Below are positions 17,250-27,656 of a DNA stretch of 64,000 nt, piece after piece. Position 1 is the first letter of the stretch. Every line of letters starts with the position of its first letter. The stretch comes from Thioalkalivibrio sp. ALE31. Lineage in GTDB: Bacteria; Pseudomonadota; Gammaproteobacteria; Ectothiorhodospirales; Ectothiorhodospiraceae. Below the pieces are notes generated by a model. That model did no database searches and was not told where the DNA came from. It was given only the letters and a program-made list of their open reading frames with translations. The position numbers were made by a program, and so were the translations under genes. The DNA is taken from positions 445,303 to 509,302 of the forward strand of contig NZ_KB905021.1 in NCBI RefSeq assembly GCF_000377405.1. Reading direction: 5' to 3'.

Positions 17250-18908
17250 ACCGGCGGAGGACAGGAGTTCGCGGGCGTGGGTGCGGGTGGTCTCGGTGAG
17301 TTGGGTGCCGCCGATCAGGCGGGCCAGGGCCTCGACGCGGCGCTCGTCGTCCAGCGGCTGGATGGCAGTGCGGGTGCCGTCCTTGCCGTGCGATTTCTGC
17401 ACCTCCAGCTGCTGGTGGGCCTGGGCGGCGACCTGGGCCAGATGGGTCACGCACAGGACCTGATGGCGCTCGCCCAGGGTGCGCAGCTTGCGCCCGACGA
17501 CCTCGGCGACCGCGCCGCTGATGCCGCTGTCGACCTCGTCGAAGATCAGCGTGGGTACGGTCTGCTGCTGGCTGGCCAGCACCTGTAGCGCGAGCCCGAT
17601 ACGCGAGAGCTCGCCGCCGGAGGCGACCTTCGCCATCGGCTGCGGGGCGGAGCCGGGATTCGCGGCGACGCGGAACTCGATGTGATCCACACCGTGCGCC
17701 TGTGGCTTGTCGGCGGGCTCGATGGCGATCTCGAAGTGGCCGCCGGCCATGCCCAGCTCCTGCATGGTGTCGGTGACCGCCTGGCCGATGCGTTTGGCGG
17801 TCTGCTGGCGGGCCTTGCTCAGCGCCTTGGCAGCCGAGTCGAAGGCGGTACGGGTCTCCTGTTCGCGCGCCTCCAGGGCCTCGAGGGTCTGGTCGCCGTT
17901 CTCCAGGGCGTCCCGCTCGGTCTGCAGTTCGTCGTGCAGGCCCGGGAGGGCCTCGGGATCGACCCGGTGCTTGCGCGCCAGGCGCAGGTACTCGCCGACG
18001 CGCTGGTCCAGCTCGGCCAGGCGTTCCGGGTCCAGTTCGATGCCGTCGGCCAGCCGACGCAGGGTGTCGCCGGCCTCAGTGATCTGGATGCGCGCGGACT
18101 CCAGCAGCTCCAGCGTCGGGTTCACCCGTTCGTCGTGCTGCGCGGCGTCCTGCAGCGCGTGCAGCACATGGCCGATCTGGGCATCGACGCCGGCGTCGTC
18201 CTCGATCTGCTGGCTGGCGGTCTGCAGCGCGCTCAGCACCTCGGTGCCGTGGGCGAGCTGGTTCTGCTCGGCCAGCAGTTGCGGGTATTCGTCCTGGACC
18301 GGGGCCAGTTCGGCCAGCTCGGTGGTCTGGAAACGCAGCAGGTCGAGGCGGTCGGAGGTGTCGGCCTGGTTCTCGCGGGCCTGCTCCAGCGCGCGGGCGG
18401 CCTCGCGCCAGGCCGTGTGGGCCTCGCGCACGTGGGAGACCCGGTCGCCTTCGAGGAAGCCGTCCAGCCAGAGGCGCTGGGTGTCGCGCTGCAATAGCTG
18501 CTGATGGGCGTGCTGGCCGTGGATGTCCACCAGCCACTCGCCCAATGTGCGCAGCTGGCCGACCGCGACCGGTCGGCCGTTGATCCAGGCACGGCTCTTT
18601 CCCTGGCGGGTCAGGACCCGCCGCAGCAGCACCGCGTCGTCGTCGGGGTCCGCGAGGTCCTGTTCCGCCAGCCACGTGCCAGCCGGGCTCGTGTCGGTCA
18701 GGGCGAACTCCGCGGACAGGTCGGCCTGTTCGGCCCCCTCGCGCACCATGCCGGCGTCGGCGCGGTCGCCCAGCAGCTGGCCGATCACGTCGATCAGGAT
18801 GGACTTGCCTGCCCCGGTCTCGCCGGTCAGGGCGCTCAGGCCCGTGTCCAGCTCCAGTTCCAGCTGGTCGATGATGGCGAAGTCGCGGATGCTGATCAGT
18901 CGCAGCAT
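17247..18908 (-). CDS. recN: RecN, SMC-like DNA double-strand-break repair ATPase
   Basis: The 553-residue protein begins MLRLISIRDFAIIDQLELEL and has Walker A GETGAGKSI at about residue 30. A long coiled-coil middle follows, then the ABC signature region (VASGGELSRIGLALQVL), Walker B (LIFDEVDSGISG) and the VLCVTHLAQVAAQA switch region. This is the full RecN architecture. RecN promotes repair of DNA breaks and is SOS-induced in many bacteria, but no LexA box was seen upstream. It starts 4 bp after nadK stops, so the two are co-transcribed. Confidence 0.96.
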   Translation of the reverse strand: MLRLISIRDFAIIDQLELELDTGLSALTGETGAGKSILIDVIGQLLGDRADAGMVREGAEQADLSAEFALTDTSPAGTWLAEQDLADPDDDAVLLRRVLTRQGKSRAWINGRPVAVGQLRTLGEWLVDIHGQHAHQQLLQRDTQRLWLDGFLEGDRVSHVREAHTAWREAARALEQARENQADTSDRLDLLRFQTTELAELAPVQDEYPQLLAEQNQLAHGTEVLSALQTASQQIEDDAGVDAQIGHVLHALQDAAQHDERVNPTLELLESARIQITEAGDTLRRLADGIELDPERLAELDQRVGEYLRLARKHRVDPEALPGLHDELQTERDALENGDQTLEALEAREQETRTAFDSAAKALSKARQQTAKRIGQAVTDTMQELGMAGGHFEIAIEPADKPQAHGVDHIEFRVAANPGSAPQPMAKVASGGELSRIGLALQVLASQQQTVPTLIFDEVDSGISGAVAEVVGRKLRTLGERHQVLCVTHLAQVAAQAHQQLEVQKSHGKDGTRTAIQPLDDERRVEALARLIGGTQLTETTRTHARELLSSAG

Positions 18909-18912
18909 GGGA

Positions 18913-19791
18913 TCAGGGCTGCTCGCCCCAGCGCAGCTTGGTTCGCAGCACGCGCAGGAAGTGATGTTCGCGGGGATGGATCAGGGTCAGGGCCTGTTCG
19001 CGACGGTGGATGCGGAGCAGGTCGCCCGGGGCGAAGTCCACGTTCTCCTGGCCATCCAGCGCGACCTGGGCCGGGGAACGGCTGCCACTGGACAGGCGGA
19101 TCTCCACCGTGGAGCGGCCGCTGACCACCAGCGGGCGGTGGTTCAGGCTGTGCGGGCACACCGGGACCATGACCATCGCGTCCAGCTGCGGGGTCAGGAT
19201 CGGCCCGCCGGCGGACAGGGCGTAGGCAGTGGAACCCGTGGGCGTGGCCACCACCAGGCCATCGGCGCGCAGCCGGCCGACGTCCATGCCGTCGATCGCG
19301 GTGTCGAACTCGATGATGCGCACCACGCTCAGTACATGGACCACGACGTCGTTCAGCGCGATCCCGTGGTGGATGGTGACCCCGTCGCGGATCAGCTCGG
19401 CCTCCAGCATCGCCCGCGGCTCGCGTTCGAAGGCCCCGTCCAGGACCTCGCCCAGTTCCTCCGGGGCGGTGTCCGGGGAGACATCCACGAGAAATCCCAG
19501 GCGACCCAGGTTGATCCCCAGCAGCGGCGTGTCGGCGTCGGCGACCTTGCGGGCGGTGGCCAGCAGGGTTCCGTCGCCGCCGATGACGATCAGCAGATCG
19601 ACCGCGCTGGCCAGCTCCTCCAGCGGCAGGAGCCCGACCCGCTCCGGACGCTCGAAGCCGTCGATCTCCTGCTCCATGAAGACCTGGCGGCCGCGCTCCT
19701 GGAGCAGGCCGACCAGCGTGGCGACCAGCGGGGCGGTGCGCGAATCGCTGGTCTTGCCGACCAATCCGACCTTGTTGAAGTCTGGCATCAT
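18913..19791 (-). CDS. nadK: NAD kinase
   Basis: The 292-residue enzyme phosphorylates NAD to NADP in the cytoplasm. The diagnostic IGGDGTLL lies near residue 70, followed by GINLGRLGFLVD, LNDVVVH (usually NE/ND) and DGLVVATPTGSTAYALSAGGPI, then DGQENV near the end. Length and motif order are normal. It is followed by recN and divergent from hrcA, an arrangement common in gammaproteobacteria near grpE. The intervening 400 bp are mostly a family A repeat. Confidence 0.96.
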   Translation of the reverse strand: MMPDFNKVGLVGKTSDSRTAPLVATLVGLLQERGRQVFMEQEIDGFERPERVGLLPLEELASAVDLLIVIGGDGTLLATARKVADADTPLLGINLGRLGFLVDVSPDTAPEELGEVLDGAFEREPRAMLEAELIRDGVTIHHGIALNDVVVHVLSVVRIIEFDTAIDGMDVGRLRADGLVVATPTGSTAYALSAGGPILTPQLDAMVMVPVCPHSLNHRPLVVSGRSTVEIRLSSGSRSPAQVALDGQENVDFAPGDLLRIHRREQALTLIHPREHHFLRVLRTKLRWGEQP

Positions 19792-19837
19792 GGCGGCATT
19801 ATCCGGAAAAGGGACCGCGACTGCACCCGGGGTTTCC

Positions 19838-20122
19838 AGGGAAACACTGATGAATGTATGCGTTCGCGTTGGTGCCTCATGTTTTCCGAGATCAGGCGCG
19901 GTGCGCAGCCGGTAGTGGTTCTACCGGCCCGTTGTTGACTGATTCGGGCCGCAACGCAGGATCGGGGAACATGAGGCGCCAACCCTGAAGGGGCTCGGCC
20001 GCTTTTGAGCGCGCACGGCGTTGCGGCTCCCTTGTGCAGAATGACTGCACGGCGGTCGCCGCGCCTTGTTCGCACGCAAAAGCGACTCGAGCGCGAACGC
20101 ATACATTCATCAGTGTTTCCCT
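19838..20122. repeat. Family A structured palindromic element, copy 1
   Basis: A 285-bp element with perfect 31-bp terminal inverted repeats beginning AGGGAAACACTGATGAATGT. It fills most of the 400-bp gap between divergent nadK and hrcA. Its interior is the reverse complement of copies 2 and 3. It keeps the loop sequences TCATT and AACCA of the two apical hairpins, while the stems differ from the other copies in matched pairs. The rest of the 19792-20191 gap holds the hrcA leader. ORFs through the element are not credible genes. Confidence 0.93.
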
Positions 20123-20191
20123 TGACCCGATTCCGGCACCATCCAAGACTGGTACCTTCTGGCACTCGACCGAGTGGAGCGCTGACGACCC

Positions 20192-21250
20192 ATGGAAAAC
20201 GCTTTCATCAATCTGGACGCCAGGGCCCGTACCCTGTTGCGGACCCTGATCGAGAGCTACATCCGGGACGGCCAGCCCGTCGGCTCGCGTACCCTGGCCC
20301 GCACCTCCGGGCTCAGCGTGAGCGCGGCCACTGTACGCAACGTGATGGCGGATCTCGAGGACATGGGCCTGATCCATTCGCCGCACACCTCGGCCGGGCG
20401 CATCCCGACGCCGGCCGGCTACCGGCTGTTCGTGGACAGCCTGCTGGAGGTGCGCAACCCCTCGCCGGAGGAGGTGCGCGCGATCCAGTCCGGCTTCGAC
20501 CCGAATGCCAGTACCCAGGATCTGATGGACACCACCAGCAACTTGCTGTCGCGGGTGACGCGCATGGCCGGGATGGTGCGCCTGCCGCGGCATCGCAACG
20601 TCGCGCTGAGCCAGATCGAGTTTCTGCGCCTGGGCGAGGGACGCATCCTCGCGATCCTGGTCATCGACGGCAAGGAGGTGCAGAACCGCGTGCTGGAGCT
20701 GGAGCGCGACTTCGGCCAGGACGAGCTGCAGCGCATGGCCAACTACCTGAACGCCCATCTGGCGGGCAAGAGCCTGCACGCCGTGCGAGCCGAGCTGCTG
20801 CGCGAGATGCGCGACGTGCGCGACGACCTGGACGCGATGATGCTGGCGGCGATCGATCTGGGCGAGAAGGCGGTCGGTGACGAGGACCCGGACGACGTGG
20901 TCGTGGCCGGCCAGACTCACCTGCTCGGCTACGAGGAGCTGGCGGACATGGAGCGCCTGCGGCAGCTGCTCGAGGCCTTCAACGAAAAGCAGGAGATCCT
21001 CGGGATTCTCGACCAGTGCATTCGCAGCGACCGCGTGCAGATCTTCATCGGCCGCGAGTCCGGACTGGACTGGTTCGAGAATTGCTCGGTGGTGACTGCG
21101 CCCTACAGTGTGGATGGCGAGGTGGTCGGCGTGCTGGGGGTCATCGGACCCACGCGCATGTCCTACGACCGGGTAATCCCGATCGTGGACGTGACCGCGC
21201 GTCTGCTCGGCTCGGCCCTGGGCGATCAGCCGCCGGGCGACCCGAAGTAG
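20192..21250 (+). CDS. hrcA: HrcA heat-inducible transcription repressor
   Basis: The 352-residue product starts with a winged-helix domain (LRTLIESYIRDGQPVGSRTL, then LSVSAATVRNVMADLEDMGL and HTSAGRIPTPAGYRLFVD). It continues into the GAF-like dimerisation part with IFIGRESG and the C-terminal GVIGPTRMSYDRVIPIVD. HrcA represses chaperone genes through CIRCE operators. No standard CIRCE (TTAGCACTC-N9-GAGTGCTAA) was seen before grpE or dnaK. A short CACTC-N4-GAGTG palindrome lies just upstream of hrcA itself. It heads the hrcA-grpE-dnaK-dnaJ cluster. Confidence 0.96.
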   Translation: MENAFINLDARARTLLRTLIESYIRDGQPVGSRTLARTSGLSVSAATVRNVMADLEDMGLIHSPHTSAGRIPTPAGYRLFVDSLLEVRNPSPEEVRAIQSGFDPNASTQDLMDTTSNLLSRVTRMAGMVRLPRHRNVALSQIEFLRLGEGRILAILVIDGKEVQNRVLELERDFGQDELQRMANYLNAHLAGKSLHAVRAELLREMRDVRDDLDAMMLAAIDLGEKAVGDEDPDDVVVAGQTHLLGYEELADMERLRQLLEAFNEKQEILGILDQCIRSDRVQIFIGRESGLDWFENCSVVTAPYSVDGEVVGVLGVIGPTRMSYDRVIPIVDVTARLLGSALGDQPPGDPK

Positions 21251-21259
21251 CGGGTCGCC

Positions 21260-21286
21260 CTTGAAACCCGAACGGATGCCCCCACA
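21260..21286 (+). promoter_or_regulatory. Sigma-32-type heat-shock promoter for grpE
   Basis: CTTGAAA (21260-21266) is separated by exactly 13 bp from CCCCACA (21280-21286), matching the sigma-32 consensus. It lies about 85 bp upstream of the grpE start, in the gap after hrcA. Confidence 0.85.
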
Positions 21287-21371
21287 GTCTCCGTAGTCAA
21301 CCCGAATACCCCCGCCTGCCGGCTGGCGACCCGGCGGGCGGTTTCACTTTTCATTGATTCGCGAGGCCAGC

Positions 21372-21956
21372 ATGTCGGAACAGCGGGAACCCCAGGAACA
21401 ACCGGAAGAGCTCGAGACCGGGAACGAGGCGGCCCCCGAGGCCGATGGCGACCACCCCGGCGAGGGCGATACCGAGGCACGGCTGCAGGAGCTCGAGGCC
21501 CTGGCCGAGGAACGGCGTGACCAGGCCCTGCGCGCCCAGGCGGAACTGGAGAACCAGCGCCGGCGCTTCGAGCGCGAGCTGGAGAACGCGCACAAATACG
21601 CGATGGAAAAGTTCGCCTCCGAGATGCTGGAGGTCGGCGACTCGCTGGAGATGGGGCTGAAGGCGGCCCGCGAGACCCAGGATGTCGAGCGCATCATCGA
21701 GGGGGCCGAGCTGACCCTGAAGAACCTGACCAAGGTCTTCGACAAGTTCGGCATCCAGGCCGAGGACCCGACCGGCCAGCGCTTCGACCCGGAGCGCCAT
21801 CAGGCGATGTCCATGCAGGAAGACCCGGAGCACCCGCCGAACACGGTGGTGGCGACCATGCAGAAGGGCTACATGCTGCAGGACCGCGTACTGCGCCCGG
21901 CCATGGTGGTGGTCTCCAAGGCACCGAGCTCGCCGAACATCGACGAGAGCGCCTGA
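21372..21956 (+). CDS. grpE: GrpE, nucleotide exchange factor for DnaK
   Basis: The 194-residue cochaperone has an acidic, disordered N-terminus and a long helix with the RAQAELENQRRRFERELENA signature. A C-terminal beta-domain follows, containing FDPERHQAMSMQ and VVATMQKGYMLQDRVLRPAM. GrpE releases ADP from DnaK. The ATG at 21372 is chosen over the in-frame TTG at 21354 because it gives the usual acidic start (MSEQREPQEQ). It lies between a sigma-32 promoter and dnaK. Confidence 0.96.
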   Translation: MSEQREPQEQPEELETGNEAAPEADGDHPGEGDTEARLQELEALAEERRDQALRAQAELENQRRRFERELENAHKYAMEKFASEMLEVGDSLEMGLKAARETQDVERIIEGAELTLKNLTKVFDKFGIQAEDPTGQRFDPERHQAMSMQEDPEHPPNTVVATMQKGYMLQDRVLRPAMVVVSKAPSSPNIDESA

Positions 21957-21997
21957 CCCGACCGCCCGGGCCGATCAGGGGTGTTAGGAATCCGCCC

Positions 21998-22025
21998 CTT
22001 GAAAACCCGGCCCGGGGCCCCAGAT
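21998..22025 (+). promoter_or_regulatory. Sigma-32-type heat-shock promoter for dnaK
   Basis: CTTGAAA (21998-22004), a 13-bp spacer, and CCCCAGAT (22018-22025) match the heat-shock promoter consensus. It sits about 65 bp upstream of dnaK, so dnaK can be induced independently of grpE. Confidence 0.88.
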
Positions 22026-22091
22026 TCCCGTACAAGTTGGCAGAGAACGACGCTCTGCAGCGCCACTTTTTCGCATCAGGAGATTTCAATC

Positions 22092-24023
<1,932 letters not shown>

Positions 24024-24150
24024 TGCCCGTCCGGCGGCGCCTTGGCGCCGCCGGACTTCGACCACACGCCACGCCCGGGGTACACGGTACCTCCGGGCGT
24101 TTGCGTGAAGGCACTCCGCGTTCGCGCGAACGATCTACCTGGAAATGACC

Positions 24151-25293
24151 ATGTCACAACGCGACTATTACGAGGTGCTGGGCGTCGCCAAGGACGCCTC
24201 GGCCGCCGATATCAAGAAGGCCTTTCGCCGCCTGGCAATGAAGTACCACCCCGACCGCAATCCGGGGGACGAGGAGGCCGAGGCCAAGTTCAAGGAGGCG
24301 CGCGCCGCCTACGACGTCCTCAGCGACGATCAGAAGCGTGCGGCCTACGACCGCTATGGCCATGCCGGCGTGGACGGTTCGGCCGGCGGCTTCGGCGGCG
24401 GGGCCGGGGCCTCCAACTTCAGCGACATCTTCGAGGATATCTTTGGCGATATCTTCGGGGGTGGTGGAGGCGGCCGCGGTCAGCGCGCCTACCGGGGCTC
24501 CGACCTGCAGTACAACCTGGACCTGACGCTCGAGGAAGCCGTGTTCGGCACCGAGGTCAAGATTCGCATCCCGACCACGGTGTCCTGCGAGGCCTGCGAC
24601 GGCTCCGGCGCCGAACCGGGGACCTCGCCGGAGACCTGCCCGACCTGCAACGGGGTCGGGCAGGTACGCATCCAGCAGGGCTTCTTCTCGGTGCAGCAGA
24701 CCTGCCCGCGCTGCGAGGGCTCCGGCAAGATCGTCTCCAGCCCCTGCAAGTCCTGCCACGGCAAGGGTCGGGTGCAGGAGCAGAACACGCTGGACGTGAA
24801 GATCCCGGCCGGTGTGGACTCGGGCGATCGCATCCGTCTGGCCGGCCAGGGCGAGGCCGGCATGAATGGCGGTCCGCCGGGTGATCTCTACGTGCAGGTG
24901 CGGGTGAAGCCGCACAAGCTGTTCCGGCGCGAGGGCTCGGACCTGCACTGCGAGGTGCCGGTGTCGTTCGCGACCGCCGCCCTTGGCGGCGAGCTGGAGG
25001 TCCCGTCGCTGGACGGCCGGGTCAAGCTGAAGGTCCCCGCGGAGACGCAGACCGGCAAGCAGTTCCGGGTCAGCGGCAAGGGCGTGAAGTCGGTGCACGG
25101 CGGTGCCGTCGGCGACCTGATCTGCCGCGTGGTGGTGGAGACGCCGATCAACCTGACCAAGGAGCAGAAGCAGCTCCTGCGCCAGTTCGAGGAATCCACT
25201 CAGGCCGGTGGGACCAAGCACAGTCCGCAGGCGCAGTCCTGGGTGGACGGGGTGAAGGGCTTCTTCGAGGACCTGAACTTCTGGTCCAAGTAA
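24151..25293 (+). CDS. dnaJ: DnaJ, Hsp40 cochaperone
   Basis: The 380-residue protein has an N-terminal J domain ([23 protein letters not shown] within YHPDRNPGD) and a G/F-rich segment ([21 protein letters not shown]). Four CxxCxGxG zinc motifs follow ([32 protein letters not shown]), and then the C-terminal peptide-binding domains. This is a complete type I DnaJ. The ATG at 24151 was preferred to 24145 because [11 protein letters not shown] matches the usual start. It ends the chaperone cluster. Confidence 0.97.
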   Translation: MSQRDYYEVLGVAKDASAADIKKAFRRLAMKYHPDRNPGDEEAEAKFKEARAAYDVLSDDQKRAAYDRYGHAGVDGSAGGFGGGAGASNFSDIFEDIFGDIFGGGGGGRGQRAYRGSDLQYNLDLTLEEAVFGTEVKIRIPTTVSCEACDGSGAEPGTSPETCPTCNGVGQVRIQQGFFSVQQTCPRCEGSGKIVSSPCKSCHGKGRVQEQNTLDVKIPAGVDSGDRIRLAGQGEAGMNGGPPGDLYVQVRVKPHKLFRREGSDLHCEVPVSFATAALGGELEVPSLDGRVKLKVPAETQTGKQFRVSGKGVKSVHGGAVGDLICRVVVETPINLTKEQKQLLRQFEESTQAGGTKHSPQAQSWVDGVKGFFEDLNFWSK

Positions 25294-25328
25294 CCCGGCC
25301 ATAGTCGTGCCGGGGACCACTCGTGTTT

Positions 25329-25562
25329 ATTGCACCACAGAGTGCACAGAGGCCACGGAGAAAAAACGGGCAAGGGCAAGGGCGATTTACAGGAAGTTTG
25401 GAAGACAGAAAGATTTTTTGGGTGAAGGGATGGACCGTTGACCGCCGCGTGGCACGGCACCGATAGTGCCCACGCAACCGCCCACATCATCCCTCTTCCG
25501 ATCTTCCCGTCTTCCTGTAGACCGCTTTTCTCCGTGTTCTCTGTGCGCTCTGTGGTGAAAAA
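25329..25562. repeat. Family B palindrome, copy 1 (variant)
   Basis: About 234 bp with arms beginning CACCACAGAG and ending CTCTGTGGTG, and inner arms ACAGGAAG...CTTCCTGT. Compared with the other copies the repeated unit CACGAAG has become CACAGAG in both arms, so pairing is kept. It fills the gap between convergent dnaJ and the FimX-like gene. The 25294-25583 gap holds nothing else. Confidence 0.85.
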
Positions 25563-25583
25563 TGGGGTGCGGGCGCGCGGGGC

Positions 25584-27656
25584 TCAGGTTGAGGCGAAGT
25601 CGAAGGTGGGGGCCGGCATCGGCGCCTGCAGGAAGTAGCCCTGCACGAGGTTGACGTTCAGGCTGTAGAGCACGGCGAGCACACTGGCGTCCTCGACATA
25701 CGGCACGATCACCTGCTTGCCCTTGGCGTGCGCGGCCTCGGTATGCTCGCGGATCAGCTGCTGGTTTTCCTCGCTCTCGGCCAGGTTCTTCACGTAGGAC
25801 GGGTCCAGCTTGATGTGGTCCGCCTCCAGGTGCTGCAGCAGCTGGAACGGGTTCAGGCCGTTGCCGAAGTCGTCGATGCACAGGTGGCCGTGCATCTCCT
25901 GCAGGCCCCGGGCCACGTGGATCGCCGGCTTCAGGTGGGTTACCACGGTGGGTTCCTTCAGCTCCACCACCACGTTGTCGGCGGGGATGCGCAGGGCGTG
26001 CAGGTCGTCGTGCAGCCAGCTGACAACCGAGGGATCGCCGAGCGAGCCATTGGTCAGCTTGAGGAAGAACTGGGTACCGGGGTCCTTCTTCAGCTGTTCC
26101 GCGAGGACGCCCAGGGCGGTCTTCAGGATCCAGCGGTCGATGGGCTGGGCCATCTCCGTGCGCTCGGCGCTGGGCAGGAAGGCCTCCGGTTCGTGGACAT
26201 GACCCTCGGCATCGCGCAGCCGCACGAACACCGAATAGCGCGCCCGGTCGGCCCCGTGCAGGTTCACGATCGGTTGGTACAGCAGCTCCAGGCGGTCGTG
26301 ATCGAGGGCGTCCTGGATGCGCAGCCGCCACTGCTGGTCGGCCTGTGCCTGGGTCATCTCGCCCTCGGCCGGGCGGAAGAAGCAGTGGGTCCCGCCGCCG
26401 GCTTCCACCGCTTCCTGCAGTGCGCGGTCGGCCTGCGACAGTAGCTCCTCGGTATCCACCGCGGTCTCGTCGGCGATCACGATGCCGGCGGACAGGGTGC
26501 AGTTGGTGGAGGCATTGCCGAGCTCGAACACGCGCCCGGTGACCGCCTCCATCAGCCCGTGGACGCGGCTCTCCACCTCGTTGCGGCGGGTATCCGGCAC
26601 CAGGATGCCGAAGTGCTCGGCCTCCAGGCGCGCGGTGATGGCCGGCTCGGGGAACTGGTCCTCGATCAGCTTGCCGATGTCGGCCAGCAGCAGGTCGCTG
26701 GCGGACATGCCGACGTTGGCGCGGATCTCCGCGAAGCGGTCCACCGCCAGCGTGATCAGGGCGAACGGTTTCTCCGACTGCGCGGCCTGGCCCTGCGCGG
26801 TCTCGATCATGCCGGTGAAGTGCTGGCGGTTGTAGAGGCCGGTGACCAGATCGCGCTGCGACAGGTAATCGATCTTCTCCGCCAGTTCCGGGTCCTCCTG
26901 GGCCGAATCCAGCAGGACCTGGGTACAGGCCTCGCCCTCGACGCTGGCGGTGGAGAGGCGCAGGTTGGCCTCGAACGGAGTGCCGTCGAAGGCCTGCAGC
27001 TGGAAGGCCTGATGGGTCTGGTCGCCCTCCTCGCCGTTCTGGAAGCGTCGCAGCAGGCCCTTCAGCTCGTCGCGGCTCTCCGGCGCGACCAGATCCATCA
27101 GCGGCAGGCCATCGACGTCCTCCGGGTCACCGATGCCGAAGCGTTCGCGCCAGGAGGCGTTGGCATAGATGTGCATGCCCTCGTGGACGTAGGCGATGGC
27201 GTCGCGCGAGTTGTCCAGCAGCAGCTGGCAGCGGCGCTCGGATTCCTGCAGCGACGCGTCCATGCGACCCAGTCGCTGGCGCAGCTGGAACTGTTCGGCG
27301 GCGCGAATGGTGAGGAGGCTGGCCAGTTCGTGCAGTTCGTGATCCACCACCGCGTACGCACCGGCCTCGTAGTCGTCCACGCGTTCCGCTTCCGGACGTT
27401 CGGTCAGGATCACGACCGGGATCCGCCGGCCGGAGGCATGCTGGGCCTCGTCCACGTGCTCGCGGGCCAGGCTCAGGCCGGGTTCGATCAGTACGATCAC
27501 GTCGAAGCGCCGGTTCTCCAGCGCCTCGGCGAGGGCGTCGGTGGTCGAAACCTGCTCCGGGCGGATCGCACTGCCGCGGGTTCGGATGCTGCTGATGACC
27601 TCTTCCGCCCGGTTCGGATTACTGGTAACGAAGAGGGTACGAATGGTCTCGTTCAT
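25584..27656 (-). CDS. fimX: FimX-like protein: REC-like, PAS, degenerate GGDEF and degenerate EAL
   Basis: At 690 residues it has the size and order of Pseudomonas FimX, a c-di-GMP receptor that positions type IV pilus assembly. The layout is a receiver-like domain (about 1-130), PAS (about 135-245), GGDEF (about 255-425) and EAL (about 435-685). The GGDEF signature is replaced by EAEHF. EAL is replaced within YSVFVRLRD and VELKEP. The EAL domain keeps CIDDFGNGLN and IKLDPSYV, so binding without catalysis is likely. Its start overlaps the stop of the upstream PilZ-like gene (ATGA). A distinct regulator with the same architecture is possible. Confidence 0.8.
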   Translation of the reverse strand: MNETIRTLFVTSNPNRAEEVISSIRTRGSAIRPEQVSTTDALAEALENRRFDVIVLIEPGLSLAREHVDEAQHASGRRIPVVILTERPEAERVDDYEAGAYAVVDHELHELASLLTIRAAEQFQLRQRLGRMDASLQESERRCQLLLDNSRDAIAYVHEGMHIYANASWRERFGIGDPEDVDGLPLMDLVAPESRDELKGLLRRFQNGEEGDQTHQAFQLQAFDGTPFEANLRLSTASVEGEACTQVLLDSAQEDPELAEKIDYLSQRDLVTGLYNRQHFTGMIETAQGQAAQSEKPFALITLAVDRFAEIRANVGMSASDLLLADIGKLIEDQFPEPAITARLEAEHFGILVPDTRRNEVESRVHGLMEAVTGRVFELGNASTNCTLSAGIVIADETAVDTEELLSQADRALQEAVEAGGGTHCFFRPAEGEMTQAQADQQWRLRIQDALDHDRLELLYQPIVNLHGADRARYSVFVRLRDAEGHVHEPEAFLPSAERTEMAQPIDRWILKTALGVLAEQLKKDPGTQFFLKLTNGSLGDPSVVSWLHDDLHALRIPADNVVVELKEPTVVTHLKPAIHVARGLQEMHGHLCIDDFGNGLNPFQLLQHLEADHIKLDPSYVKNLAESEENQQLIREHTEAAHAKGKQVIVPYVEDASVLAVLYSLNVNLVQGYFLQAPMPAPTFDFAST

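Noticed and set aside
20108..20150. Sigma-70 promoter for hrcA (TTGACC)
   Set aside because: The -35-like hexamer has no good -10 at normal spacing, and half of it belongs to the family A repeat end.
24029..24056. Hairpin after dnaK as a terminator
   Set aside because: The stem is strong but only 2 nt remain for the loop when fully paired, and no T-run follows; dnaJ probably depends on read-through.
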